Positions 11,299 to 22,640 of a DNA stretch of 64,000 nucleotides are shown here, one piece after another. The notes beneath the pieces were generated by a model. It saw nothing but the letters and a program-made list of their open reading frames with translations, searched no databases and was not told the origin of the DNA. A program made the position numbers and the translations under genes. Source of the stretch: Limnomonas spitsbergensis (Eukaryota; Chlorophyta; Chlorophyceae; Chlamydomonadales); contig JAYJMM010000028.1 in the NCBI GenBank assembly GCA_037349105.1, positions 62,001 through 126,000 on the forward strand, read 5' to 3'. Positions within the stretch are counted from its first letter, which is position 1. Each line of letters starts with the position of its first letter.

Positions 11299-12054
11299 GA
11301 CTTCTGGTACATGCATGTGATCTTTGGGACAATAAGCATGTTCAAATGTTCGTGACTTCCTGCTTTCCTGGTACTTCTGTGATTCTGTTCAGAATTTAAA
11401 GATATATGATTCAATAAGGCAGACGTTTGGCTGCTTCCGTAAGCTCCCCACCTAATCATTGGACTGTAGTCCGCGCCCGTCGGTCACTTCGTTTCGTCCA
11501 CACCTCAACTACATCATGGTCAAATGCTAAGCAATCACCAGGAGCCCATGACTGATACTCTGAAGACGCACTTGTTAATTATATTTGGAGTCATACATGC
11601 TTATGCTCTAGACATGACGATATAAGAGAAGACTCCAACGCAACATGTTGAGGAACATCCTGGTCGAGCATGGGAAACTAGTGCAAAAGTACGTGCGATA
11701 ACCAGCTGGCTTCCCAATTCACTCCTCCACGGTGAACTGGTGATACATTAAGGTGCGCGCTGCATGGTTGAAGCCCCGGCTGGTCAGAAACCTAAACGGA
11801 ACCTAGTTGCGGACTTGCGGTCTAGATTACAGCTCTTTCTTAATTGCATGCAAGCTAAAAAGCCTTACTTGCGCGCAATTACGCGTTACGCCGTAATTGA
11901 CCGTAATTACTTACACGAAAAACGGATTACGGCGTAATCGCACAGCACTGCTTCCAAGCATTTGGTATCTCTAAATTCGAAATTATCGCTAAAGCCGACG
12001 AGCCGAGTTGCCGAGCTGCCATTAAAATCTGTCCAGCTTAGTTGAGCCGCGGGT

Positions 12055-12567
12055 CTAAAGAGGATCGCATGGCCTCGGCTTGCGCTGAGACCATGGTTCT
12101 AACGAGCCCAGGTTTTTTCGCTTCGGCAGTTCTGGGTTTGGTACCCGATGGGCTCCAAATTCCCAAGTGCCAGCCGTGCTGATCTTGCCGAGCCGCGATC
12201 GCAAACTTGTGCACACACTAGCACACTCCCTCGTGCTGGTGCGGCTCTTGGCTTGCACCAACTCGACGGCCACCGTGGTCTGAAACCAGTCACGGTAGGT
12301 CGCTACAGACGAATGCTCAGTGGTAGGGTCCATGGTGTCCCCCTCGCTGCTTGCGTCTAGTTGCGCCTGCTCGTTGGTTGCGTCAACGAGTGCTAACACC
12401 TCTGTGACGGGTATGCGCTGTAGGCCAGCAGCTGTCTCATGCAATTTGGGGGCGCCTGCCCTCCGCTCCAGCTCCTCCAGTGCTCCCAGCAGATCAAAGC
12501 AACATGTGCGTCCTCCAGTGCACTGGCTGACTACAAGCTGCATACTTGCTGCCATGGTCTCAGCCAA
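12055..12567 (-). pseudogene. LINE-like C-terminal fragment, second copy
   Basis: A 170-codon frame shares GALEEL, PVTEVLAL and the YRxWFQ segment with the + strand fragment at 5280-6110. The shared part covers about codons 1-125. The remainder is unrelated. Sequence divergence from the first copy is large, so these are separate old insertions. There is no start context worth trusting and no catalytic domain. Confidence 0.45.
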
Positions 12568-13284
12568 TTATAGGGCTGTCTTACTGGGCTGTCGGTGCCA
12601 CCGCTTTAGAAGGGAGTAAGTAGAGGCCGGGGCAACCGCCATGTCCGAGTCGGTAGGAGTGGGATTGGGTAATCAAGGCCAAGCAGGAGGAGACGCAAGA
12701 CAACAAGATACTGGTTGTCGATGTCAGATAAGTAAAAGGTGCATGAGCTGGGGTCACAGATGGCTTCATTGGCCCCCATATCTACGATTGCGTTACCGAT
12801 AATACCGCTATAACACCGATGTGGAATTTGACTTTATGGGAGAGAGTGGAAAAGTGGCGTGAGGTACGGGTCATGTGCAAGGACCAAATTTTAAGGAGAA
12901 GGGGGGCATGTTTTACATTCTGTGAGTGCATGCGGGTATCGGACTAATTTCCGTGTTTGATAAATGCTGCACATGCTGGGGCAGAAAATAGTCAGGTGAA
13001 GAATTTGGAAGGGTTACGATTTGTCAAAAATGAGAGCTATATACAGGCCAGTAAGATCAGCATGGTTAATGGTGCTGTTCTTACGTTTGCCATGTGGCTG
13101 GATTTGAACATTGCGGTCTCCTACATGTTGCGTAGCATAAACAAAAACACCGGTCAAGTGTGGAGAGGAGGCCGTGCCTTGGTGGCATGAATCATCAATG
13201 TAGCAGGCCTGGTGACGTGTCAACAAATTGGGAGCATGGGAGGGTAGATGGTGAAAATGTGGCAATGGAAGAAAGTGGCAATAT
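12568..13284. other. No gene seen
   Basis: Only short unsupported frames are present. No repeat from elsewhere in the window was recognised. Confidence 0.35.
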
Positions 13285-13465
13285 GAGGAGGGTTAGTGTC
13301 ACGAGGCAGCAGTGAACGTGAAGTTTCACTGCGCACATAAGACACTTCTTATTGGAGTGCTAAGTGCCCTTTATAGGGGTTAACTAGCGTGTGCAGGTGC
13401 GATAAACTGCTGGCAGATGGTTTATCCTCGACTAATCCTCGGGTTACTGCACTAACCTTTGATGA
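13285..13465 (+). repeat. Repeat fragment shared with 31.4 kb and 52.6 kb, partly inverted
   Basis: Bases 13346-13462 match 31433-31552 and the corresponding place in the second duplication copy, in the same orientation. The adjacent ~48 bp (13290-13340) is the reverse complement of the 48 bp that follow the match at 31.55 kb. The two flanks therefore stand in inverted order, suggesting local inversion or a foldback-type element. Confidence 0.6.
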
Positions 13466-14013
13466 TTCCTCTCTTACTGTTGACAAAAGTTGCGAAGTGA
13501 ACTCGATCCTGCTGGGTCTAGTTGTACTGAAGCCGGCTAGAGACGATCCAGCCGAAGTGATGAGAAGGGATGAGCCGAAGAGGCGACTCTTTGATGATGA
13601 GGATAGGCTGCTGGAGCAGTAAATCGACTTGGTAGCCAGAAAAGGCCTGGGTAGCAGCTCACAGTGTCGAATTATAGCCTTTAGATAGAACTGTTGAAGC
13701 TCGCAGTGTAGGGTATAATCGAGAGATAGAGCTGAGATGGATGAAGTAGAGAAGCTGATGCTAGAGATCCCGAATAAGTGTAGTGGTGAACTAGAGATAA
13801 TCGATCAGTGTAGCGATCAGGGCCTGTAACTAAATGATGTGGTCTTGGAGGAATAGGATCAGTGTAGTGTACACTAGAGATCTCATATTAGTGCAGTGTC
13901 CCGATTGATAAGAGGCCGAAATATCACAGGTGGACGTTAATCCCAGAACAGTTTACAGATAGCGGGGTGATTCAACTTCGGTATATTACTTGAGTAAAAA
14001 GAGAAGAATGCCT
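13466..14013. other. No gene seen
   Basis: The AT-moderate sequence has many short TAGAGAT-like phrases and no convincing frame. Confidence 0.35.
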
Positions 14014-14879
14014 GGGGTTAGCCAGGCATCTTCTTAGTACCACAATCAGCCAAAATCCGAAACCAAAAAGCGGTACAAGCCACCCATACGTGCGGTGCAC
14101 CCATGTGTCGTGACATTAGGAGGGGGGTGAAAACAAATGAGTTGGAGGGTTGTGTGGAACCTTTGCTTACAAAATCGGATATGCTCCAATTTCAAGGCCC
14201 TTGGAATGCCCTTGGTGGACACGGGGCAATATGTAAGGGTTCTGGTAGGGGTCTCACAGCCCGTTGGCCTGTCCCTTAGGGGAAATTTACCCCCAATAGA
14301 TTATCGAGAGGGATGAAACTTGCACCTGGTACAACTTAGGGTCGATATATGGCACGATTTTAGCTTGCTGTCGCACCATAAATCAGTAACCGTGATATAA
14401 TGGTAAATGCTGGTCAAGGGGCCTTAGAGAGGCCCCCTCTACTCACAAGTACGGTACATCACCGTACACAAAGGCTCCTTGTACTGCGCTACTGAGATAT
14501 AAGGGTTGTAAAGGGGAAACTGTACAACGTACTGGTATCAAGACAGCCCTAGAAGATGGTCTTCCCTAGCAGCCTGCTTGGGCGCCCCTTACTCGCGGGT
14601 ACCGCCCCCTACTTTTACTCGCCCCCCGCTCTCAACGTTAAGCCTTCCGGGCTTGCGTGGGGAGACGTACTAGGGGTGGTACTGAAAGAGAAATCGGAAA
14701 GAGATATGTAAACACTGAAACTCAAAGTCCCTAAAGCCTGCTTGCAGACCAGATAGCTCTTGAAAACAGAAATTCCGTGGCCAACCCCTGGTCCAGCCCA
14801 CGTTCCTTACATATCCCTAAACACAAGCTCTTGAGCTAGTCCAGATTGCTTCCTGGCCTGATCAAAGAACAAATAATCC
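14014..14879 (-). repeat. Terminal direct repeat (3' LTR-like)
   Basis: The repeat matches 22609-23465 at roughly 97% by eye, with a few 1-8 bp indels. It ends at the AATAATCC shared by both copies. On the minus strand it lacks the usual TG...CA ends, so exact borders are provisional. A CTTATATCTC stretch could be a promoter element. The outer end forms a hairpin (CCAGGCAT against ATGCCTGG). Confidence 0.8.
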
Positions 14880-14916
14880 TGCCCCTTGACCTGCAGCCTC
14901 GGGCCTCGGCCCTGGC

Positions 14917-15055
14917 TGGCACCTTGGGCACACCCAGCCCCCCTCGGGCACTGCCGGCAGCGCTGGTGTCAGGCAATCCATGTGTCAGCCGGACTTGCAG
15001 GCGTCGCACAAGAGCATGCCCTCCTCACGGTCGGGCAGACGGCAGACCTCACACG
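14917..15055 (-). pseudogene. PHD finger at the integrase C terminus, one nonsense codon
   Basis: The frame gives CEVC, then LLCDAC, then a TGA where the conserved Trp before His is expected, then HMDC, and finally WVCPRC. That is a C4-H-C3 PHD zinc finger. PHD fingers bind histone H3 tails, so in a retroelement such a domain may steer integration into particular chromatin, as chromodomains do in other Ty3/gypsy elements. The truncated copy of the same finger is seen again at 23931-24041. The finger call is from visible residues; the targeting role is inference. Confidence 0.82.
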
Positions 15056-15215
15056 ACAAGCTGACGTTAGGCCTGGAGGCGCCGAAGCTCACCTCCCCTT
15101 TCAGATTGGGCAGGTGGCATGGGGAGCAGTTGGTCGCATTCTCAGTTACTGTCAGGCCATCCGCTCCCTCCAATACCAAGGCTCCCGTCTCCCCCAGCCG
15201 CTGCACCCGCAGGAT

Positions 15216-16140
15216 CTATGGCCTGGCATTGGGGTCGAGGCTACGGGGCTCGGAAGCGTACTTGACATACACGTAGTCCCCTACTGCGAATCTCCTGACC
15301 TGCGGGACATACCCTCCGCCGCGGATCCTGGCGTAGCGCAGCTTGTCCCGGTGCTGTGCGATCTTGAGGTGCTCGCCCGCGACCGGGAGTGCCTCCTTGA
15401 TCCTGGCCACCCTGGTCAGGAGGAGGTCTGCGGCTTCCTCCGCCGTAGCCACCCGCGCGGTGCTCCACAGGTCCGCCCCCACCTTGGAGGGAAACACTGG
15501 CTTCTGCCCGTACAGGACCTCGTACGTCGCCATGCGCGTGGCTTGCTGAGGTGAGCATCTGAAGCCCAGGGCTACCCACGGGACCATCCTGTCCCATGAG
15601 TCGTCGTTGCTCCCCTCCTCGCAGCATTTGCGCAAGCCCGCCTTGAGGGTCTAAACGGCCCTTTCGAACAGCCCGTATGCCTGGGGATGGTTGGCGGTGG
15701 TGGTGCGGTGGTCAATAAAACAGTCAAGTAACATGTCCCGGAACTCCTCCTAGAACTCCTTTCCTGGTCAGCGACCACCTCCGCGCAACCCCCAAACCGT
15801 GCTACCACGTTCTGAAAAAATGCCAAGGCCGTCACATCGGACGCCTTGCTGGGGATGGGGATCAACTCGACCCACTTGGAGTAGTGTTCTACACACACCA
15901 TGACATACATGTTGCCCCTGGGTGTGGTCGTGAATGGCCCACACAGGTCCACCCCCCAACGAAAAAATAAGCCTTCGATAGGGAGCGGGTGCATGTCAGG
16001 TTGTGTGTGATTGAAAGTGGACGCCCTAGCCCTGTCGCACACGCCTCACTCCTGGACCACCCTCTTAACCGCTGCCCAGACCCCTCACAACCAATGTTGC
16101 TGCATGACCATGAAGGCCGTGCGGTGGCTGCCAAAGTGGC
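15216..16140 (-). pseudogene. Retroviral-type integrase (zinc-binding, catalytic core, C-terminal)
   Basis: Reading down the minus strand, HFGSHRTAF with a downstream GVC forms the remains of the H2C2 zinc-binding region. The core starts at FRWGVDLCGPF (first catalytic Asp) and continues through YSKWVELIP to VVADQ (second Asp, about 15785). A 1-base deletion follows, and in the next frame HPQAYGLFER supplies the catalytic Glu near 15675. The C-terminal part is 15635-15216, with the ATYEVLYGQKP phrase typical of Ty3/gypsy integrases. TGA and TAG codons interrupt the zinc-binding part, the core and the border to the PHD finger. The catalytic triad is thus recognisable but split over two frames. 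Confidence 0.88.
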
Positions 16141-16679
16141 ATGCGCTCAATGCCACCCTGTCCTCGGGCATGTGCACGACGCAACGTCTTCCATCTGGCA
16201 TGAGCCTCATCATAACCCCTCCTCGCTCGGGTTCCCACTGGAACGGTGCAGCCCTGTGCTGCACCCTGGTTTGTTCCCCCTGGTCTGTCCCTGGTGCGTG
16301 GATCGTCTGGCGTAGGAACTGCACCACTGGCTGATCCAGCCACACATCCACCTGGGCTGCTGGTCCTGCAGCACATCCTAGCGGGTCGACAACTTCCCCC
16401 TCTTCACCGTACCTGTCACCTGCGGGATCGGCCTCTACCCCCGGCAGCTTCCCACCTGGCTCTTGCGCTGCGTCTGCCCAGTCGGCTGCTGCAGACTCCC
16501 CCATGCACTGTCGGTAAGTCGCTGCTACCTCCCCGCTGCCCGAGCATGCCTCGCATGCAATAGCGAGGGCGCAATGGGTGGACGTAAGGGTTATTCCGAG
16601 CGCGGGGTCTAGTTCAGGGCCGGGTAGGAGTGTACTGCGGGCCACTTCTCCTGGGATGATTTTGGCCACTTCCAGTGCC

Positions 16680-17640
16680 ACTGTGAACCATGCCTCGAGG
16701 GCACATGAGTCCATGCACCTGCCCAGCGTTGCCCTCCTGTCCCCCTCAGGGAAGTCTGGGCGTGGCAATGTGGACCCCGCAGCATACCCCATGGCCCGTT
16801 CCCGTTCATTGGCGTTAGGCTCATGTAGGTCCCCCATTGGCATGCACACGAGCCCAATTTGCCCGTTCATGAAGGCGTAAGATGCAGGTGTGGCCATCAG
16901 GCACGGCAGCGCCCGCCTGGGCTGTCACGTCACATTGATGCGGTACCCTCCGTTATCTGGGCAAGCCACCTCCTGGGCCTTGCTGCCCTCATCTAGGATA
17001 TCGTCCACAATTCCGTCATGCGGCCTCTGGGACTCTTGGATAACGTATTCGATATCTGCTGCTGGGGCCAAGTTACCCCAGTAGTTGCGGGTACGGTGGG
17101 CATAGGAACCCACTTGTGCCGCGTCGAATAGTGCCGGTTTGCCCAGAATCCTGCACACCTCATTGAAGGCGTCCACACTGGCCTTTTCACTCCTTTGGTT
17201 CAACTGCATGGCTACATTCTCGATCAGAAAGGCAGGCGGCCTAGCCTTATGCAGGAATTGCAACGTGCCCAGCAACCTGACTAGCGGGAAGACGGACTTA
17301 CTCCTCTCCCCCTCGAGCCCCTTGCCATTACTGCAGACGAGAGGTCGTGGCACTCCCATCCTGCTACCATGAACCACTGGCGCCCCTCCTGGGCCCCTGC
17401 TTCTATGAAGTGCTGGGTAGTGATGGCGAACACGGCCTGGGGTAGTGTCCTGAACGCCCCCACAAACGCTGATTCTGAGAGCAGAAGGGGGTACTGCTTG
17501 TGCAACTGCACCAACCGTCCGCCGGCGATTTCCCTCATTGCTGCGCTGGTGTCCGCATACAAGTACTTTGTTACTGGGATACCTGCCCTGTGCACCATAT
17601 CGAGCCCCGATCACATACCTCCAAAGGGCTCGAACAGTAC
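16680..17640 (-). pseudogene. C5-cytosine DNA methyltransferase domain inside the retroelement
   Basis: Motif I appears as VVLFEPFGG at 17640-17610, then a TGA, then SGLDMVHRAGI. The catalytic loop reads GWECHDLSS near 17370; the Cys nucleophile is present with Glu where Pro is usual. A 1-base deletion follows near 17330. The next frame has FLIENVAMQ (motif VI ENV, 17230-17205) and GSYAHRTRNYW (motif VIII RxR, near 17090). NERERAMGYAAGST near 16800 and LGRCMD resemble motifs IX-X. The ~320-residue span fits one complete domain. Such enzymes methylate cytosine in DNA. Capture of methyltransferases by algal LTR elements is known to me in charophytes and dinoflagellates; this copy is inactive. 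Confidence 0.82.
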
Positions 17641-18192
17641 GACTCCCTCTATTTCCATGGCCTGGATTGACTCCCTTGGCAAGCACACCGTGTCAACTCC
17701 ATGCGTGCCGCAGTAGCCAGATAGGTCCTCCATGGAGTAAGCGAACGCGCCCTTGCGGTCCCGCAGACTCTGTCCCAGCTGCTCTTGGTGTTCGTCTGTG
17801 AAGTCGGGGTGCTTTCCGAGCAGCCACCCTTTCTCCGTATTGACGAACTCGGAAGGAGCCTCTACCACTCCTCCACCCAGCCTGGGCTGGAATATATCGA
17901 TCATTCCTCCTGCCCGCGGCTCTGCCGCTGCCGCTGGTGCTGGTTCGCTGGCGTTGCCTTGCCTACCCCACCTGTCCTCCTGGGTGGGAATGCTCCTTGC
18001 GGGCATGTCCACTGGCGGCCGCAGCCATCCAGGCTCGAGCTTTGTAGCAGCCTCCCTGCTGCTCACAAACACCCCCTGCCCTGCCGTGAAACCTCCTCCT
18101 CGCGCCCCCACTCCCGTCGCTTGGGCCCTGGGCACGTGGGCCCTGGGCACGGAAATGAGCAGCCACACCACAGCCAGCTGGCACAAGCACAC
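17611..18192 (-). pseudogene. Pol segment with reverse transcriptase N-terminal stub fused to methyltransferase
   Basis: Codons 1-120 are Ala/Gly/Pro-rich text, possibly a linker or protease region. Codons 131-163 contain FTDEHQEQL, GAFAYSMEDLSGYCG. This resembles the stretch that opens Ty3/gypsy reverse transcriptases just before the substrate-strand motifs. Only about 22 codons later the methyltransferase motif I begins, so the palm, fingers and RNase H that should follow are absent. Either this copy suffered an in-frame deletion or it represents a non-autonomous lineage. Confidence 0.6.
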
Positions 18193-18258
18193 CAGGAGGC
18201 CTCGGAATGCCGTGCACGAGAGCAGCCCTTTGCATGCATGCGGCCTTTTGGGGGAGGG

Positions 18259-19749
18259 TCAAGGCTGCTTGGTGGGCGGCGGCGGCTGGTTGGGCTGCTG
18301 GTGATGTTCGCTGTGTCCTGCGGTCCATGAGATCTCCAGCTCTACCTGGCTGATCCTATTAGGCGGCGCTGGGCACCCTGCATGGGCATGGTTGCTGCGC
18401 TCCTTGTCTGCCCTCCTGCTGGCTCTGCGCGAGCGCTGCCTGGCGTTTCGCGCCCTCCTTGCCTCAGCAGCCCTCCTCTTGGCGGCCCTGGCCGGTATCG
18501 CCTCGTCTTTTTCTTCTGAGGTCTGGGTCCTCATGTACTCCTGGTGGGCGAGCCCGTGCCACTGCCCGCTGCCTCCACTGGCCGCACCCTGCGGCCCGCG
18601 GGTCTGCTGGCCCGGCTGGTGCATGGATCTCTGGATGGCCTGGTAGTCCCACACGCATGTTGCTTCTGGTATTCTCCATTCGACGGGCCAGGTGTGCGCG
18701 GGCCTGCCCGTGTCGGGCCATACGCCTTCTTCGCTGGCCTGAACCAGGGCTGCTCCCAACGTCAGGATCTGGGCGCACTGGACGGCATGCATGGACGGCT
18801 GCATGGGGTGGTCCTTGACTTCCCTGTACCACTCCCTGCATGGCAATGGCCTGTGGGCACCCTTCCTGGCCCAGCATGCCTCCTCCGTCCTGCGTCTCTC
18901 GATGGCTTGCTGCACCTCGCTGATCGTTGCCATGCTCTGTACCGCTCTCATCACCACCTCTCTCTCGCTGGGCAGCTCTTTTTGCGCGGCGCACCACCAC
19001 CTTACTCCGTCGCGCGCCTCCTCTGTCAGCTGCTTCCTCCTGATGCCGCCTAGCGGCTGGTCCTGCTCCGGGCATGACTTGTCATGGTGGCCCCGCTTCC
19101 AGCAGATGGCGCACCGTTGCACCCGCTCCTCGGGTGCCGGGCATGCTGGGAAGTCGCGCCCTTCCTTACCGCAGCGCATGCATGGATTTCCAATGGCGGA
19201 GCCATGCCCCCATGCTGGGGGGACCGCGTCGCTGCAGATGTAGGACGCCCACGCCCCTCGGCGGCTGTCTCCGATGTCCCGCCTGTCTGCGCAGCTTCCA
19301 CAGGCCGCACCGTGGCACCTGCAACACTGCTTGCTGGGCTGTCCTGCCGAGCGGGGGTCCTTTCCGCAGCCTATGCACAGGAGCCAAGCAGGAGCAGCAG
19401 AGCTGCTCCTGCTTAGCTCCTGTGCATGGGCTGTCGCCCCCAGTGCCCATGGACATGCTCTTGCGGGATAGGTTGCTGGCAGCTTCGTCTTCCCCGCCTT
19501 CCTGGTCAACGCTGCTGTCGCCAATCTTCTCTTCAGACTTCCGCTGCCGACTAGCTCCGCGTGCCTGCTAGTTCTCCATTCTGCAGGTGCTGCGAGGCCC
19601 GCCGCTGCAGCTGCCCGTGGCCATGCTATCCAGCGGAACCTGGCCCGCTGGCGGCTGATCGAACTGTGGCTGATGTCCCGGTTGTGCCCCATTGGCACCT
19701 CCCAAGCCCTCCAGCTGCTCCCCTGCATGCTCCACGGCTTCCTGTCCAC
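18259..19749 (-). pseudogene. Gag nucleocapsid-like protein with CCHC zinc knuckle
   Basis: The frame is open for 496 codons. Residues 213-226 read CAICWKRGHHDKSC, an exact CX2CX4HX4C zinc knuckle, at about 19113-19072. A second Cys-rich cluster lies just before it (CIGC at 125-128, CCRC at 142-145, CGSC at 150-153, CMRC at 190-193). The C-terminal third is Arg/Ala-rich and basic. Knuckles of this type bind the element's RNA in virus-like particles. The frame overlaps the end of the upstream gag-like frame, implying a frameshift between them. Confidence 0.75.
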
Positions 19750-22640
19750 TGTTTGCGCTCAGGGACTCCTCCCCGGACCCCAGCTTTTCTTCTGCTTGGC
19801 TGTCTGAAGCTGGCGGCTGGTCCCCGTCCTCGGCGCTTTCCTTGCTCATGTGGGCAAGCAAACGGCCTTTGAAGGCGAGCCGCATGTCCCTTGCTGCCTG
19901 GCTGAATCAGCTCATCCTGGGGGCTGGGTCGGGGTCTGGTACTGTGCTCCCCTTGGTCTTGCTCCCCTGTGGCTTCCTTTTCTTTCCTTTGCTGGTCGAG
20001 CCGGGCCACGAAGCTCCTCAACTCGTTGCTCCACTGCTCTGTGCTGAAGTCCCCCTGCTCGCTCGCAGGGTCCCTCACGAGCACCAGGGATGGTGTGCGT
20101 GGGCCTCTGCTGACCGAGCTGTCGGCCTCGCTGCTGCTCATTCCGAGCCCGCTGCTCTCCCTAGGCTCTGAGGCGTCTCTGCATGGCGGGTCCTCCTCAG
20201 ACTCTGTATCATCTATCAGCGGCGACAGATCCTCCAGAGGGTCCTCATCGTCAGAGGGGGGCCACTCCACCTCAAAGTCCTCTCCCCAAGCTGATGTGAA
20301 GAAGGCTGCCTCGTCCGATCTGAACAACATCTCTGACAGCTCCTCCGGGGCTTGGCTCTCTGGGCTGCTGTGCTCTTTGTATGCTCCCCATCTTCCCCGC
20401 GGCCTCCCTTGGCGGTCTGCGATGCCTTGGTCCAGCAGTCTGACCAGCTCCCTCTGGCAGTCTTCGATATCCCCCGCAGAACCTGGGATGAGCGGTGTGC
20501 ACCCCATTAGGTTGCTTTTGACGCCATATGTTGTACGTGGCCACCGGTGCCGACTAGTGGGGGTTCAGGACATACAACATCCCGTCGCGGTAATCTGCTC
20601 TCTCTGTCCCACTGCAAAGGCTGACACGGCTAGCTCTGTCTCCTCTGCCCACATCGGCTGCCCCGGCTCAGGTGAGCATGGCCCGTGGGGCTACGTGGGG
20701 CAGTCAAAAGCGCTCCTCGGGTGCCCATAGCTCGTCCTCGGTCCCGACGTCTTTGAGAGCCGCAGACAGCTGCCCCGGCGTCAGAGTCATGTTCAAGGCC
20801 ATCATCATGATGACCCACGCCGATTGGTCTGCTCCCCTGACTTTGGACAATGCGTGCTCTTCCGCTTCCTCCACGCTGGAGCACCTGGCACTCCTCATCT
20901 CGGTGGCTGTCCTGAAGTAGAACCACACTGGCTGGTCGTCTTGGGTCGCGTGCATGTGGATCCACGCCCTTAACTCCGGGGCCGGCTGGTCTCCCTTCTC
21001 TGTCACATCCTCGCGGTAGTAGGCCACTGCTCATCTGACTGGGATAGCCACCATGGCCTTTCCCCGCGCCTACCCCCCACGGCACCGCCTGACCCATCAC
21101 CACCCTGGGGATGTCCCGCCCCCTTTCGACGACGCTCTCGCATTGTCGTGGTGCAGTGGAGTGGAGCAGTCCTACCCCGTCATAGCCTTCCTCGTCCCTC
21201 CTTGCTGCCAGGCTGGCTGTAAGTGCCGCGTCAGCCTGCGTGGGGACGTAGAAGGCCTGGTTGGCCAGACCCGTGTGGTCTGCCAGGCTGTGGACGCAGC
21301 ACTCCGCCTACGGCGTCTGCATGAACCCCGCCTATGCCTGCGTCCGCATCCCGAAGGTGCGGGTGACCTCTGGGACGACATGGGCGGCCCTGGCCTGCTC
21401 CTCCACGGCCGTGACTCCCTCCTTGGCTACGTAGTCTAGGAGCTCGCCGGTGCTGTACGCGTAGATGAGATGCCCCTAGCTGGTCCGCATAAACTCCTCC
21501 ATGGACGTGCTGGGCTTGATTTACCCTTTAAGAGCTGCCGTCAGCAGAGCCGCCGTCACGGCGTCCCAAGGGAACACCAGCCGCGCCACCGCCTGCAAGG
21601 CCGCCCTCATGTTGACGCAGGTCACCTCCCCTTCGGGCATGCACCTGAGGTTCTGCAACCTGCAGAGGCCATCGGCGTTCTCGGCTACTGGGACGGTGAT
21701 CATGGCCTTGGTAGAGGCCTCTTCTGGCATGTCTGTAACCGCCGAGTACCACTGCACGAAGCTCCAACACGGCCAAGGGTCTGGCGGTGCAGGTCTTGGA
21801 GCACCGCTTTCCGCTGCGCCGTATTCAGCATGCCAGTTGTCCGCTAAGTAGTCCGGGCCCCGCATGCTTGCCGGCCATTCCTCCTCGTCGCGGCCAGGGG
21901 ACAGGTGGATGTCCATCTCCGCGGGCTCGCCCCGCATGCTTGCCCCAGTCCCCCATGTGACTGCTACGACCTCCAGCTGTGCCAGGGCAGTTGCTGGCTG
22001 TGCCCTCCATCTCCTCCTGGGCTTCCACCTCCTGATTGCCCTCACTTTTTCCGGCGGAACCCCCTGGACCGGTGATGGGGCTTCTGGGATGTGGTGTACC
22101 TGGGCGCGGCACATCAGGGGCTTGGTTAGGTCCTAGCGAGGGTGCATCAAGGTTACATGCGTCCTCGGGGTACACCTCTAGCTGATCAAGGCCTCGGTTG
22201 GGGTTGCTCTCTTCCGAGCCGCCCCTGCTCTCCCCGTCTCCATCTTCCACATTGGCCCACTCCTCCAAGAGGAAGTCCTTTAGGAGGGAGTGCCATCCAT
22301 CCTGCGGCGCCGGGGCCCCCCTGCGACTGAGGCCCTGCGGGACCCTCAGAGCGTGGGGTGTGCTCTTAGGCGCCCCCAGCGTCCTGGTTAGGTAGATGTT
22401 GGTGGCGAGGGATTCAACTGTCATCCTCCAGTAGTCTTTCTGCTGGGCCACCTGCCCTTCCTGCACCGCGTGACCCCTTGGCGGGGGCCATTCCTCCCCT
22501 GCCCAGATGCCTTGCATGCTGACTTCCATGCCTTGTCCCTCTGGCAAGGTCATAAAGCAACCTTGGCTACCTTTGGCTGCCCACCTTGTTTCCACTGGCG
22601 GTCCTGGCGGGGTTAGCCAGGCATCTTCTAAGTACCACAA
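19626..22640 (-). pseudogene. Gag-like region, several broken frames
   Basis: Four successive minus-strand frames (22640-21825, 22114-21521, 21027-20704, 20507-19626) carry protein-like text between the right terminal repeat and the CCHC frame. The last has a strongly acidic stretch (PPSDDEDPLEDL) and a Lys/Glu segment. The first starts inside the terminal repeat. I recognise no capsid fold by eye; assignment to gag is from position. Shifts and stops between frames show decay. Confidence 0.55.

Larger units (their letters stand above)
8893..11950 (-). mobile_element. 3.06-kb hAT-like element carrying a tandem array
   Basis: The left end reads CAGTGCTGTGC at 8893 and the right end GCACAGCACTG at 11950, a perfect 11-bp terminal inverted repeat. 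CTTCCAAG flanks both ends (8885-8892 and 11951-11958), so the whole 3058 bp inserted as one unit. About 150 bp at the left end is the reverse complement of the right end of the 7831-8296 MITE. The last ~130 bp is the reverse complement of that MITE's left end. The same terminal sequences are therefore mobilised with a very different core. The core is twelve 180-bp repeats plus about 550 bp of unique sequence. No transposase motif was seen, so it is probably non-autonomous. Confidence 0.88.

Noticed and set aside
15216..16140. Bacterial or DNA-transposon integrase
   Set aside because: The FRWGVDLCGPF, YSKWVE and YEVLYGQKP phrases are of the LTR-retroelement type and lie in a gag-pol context.
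14880..17610. TGA as a sense codon for Trp or Cys in this genome
   Set aside because: TAG also replaces Trp in the same element and frameshifts are present, so decay is simpler. The glycosyltransferase genes end in TAG and give no support for recoding.
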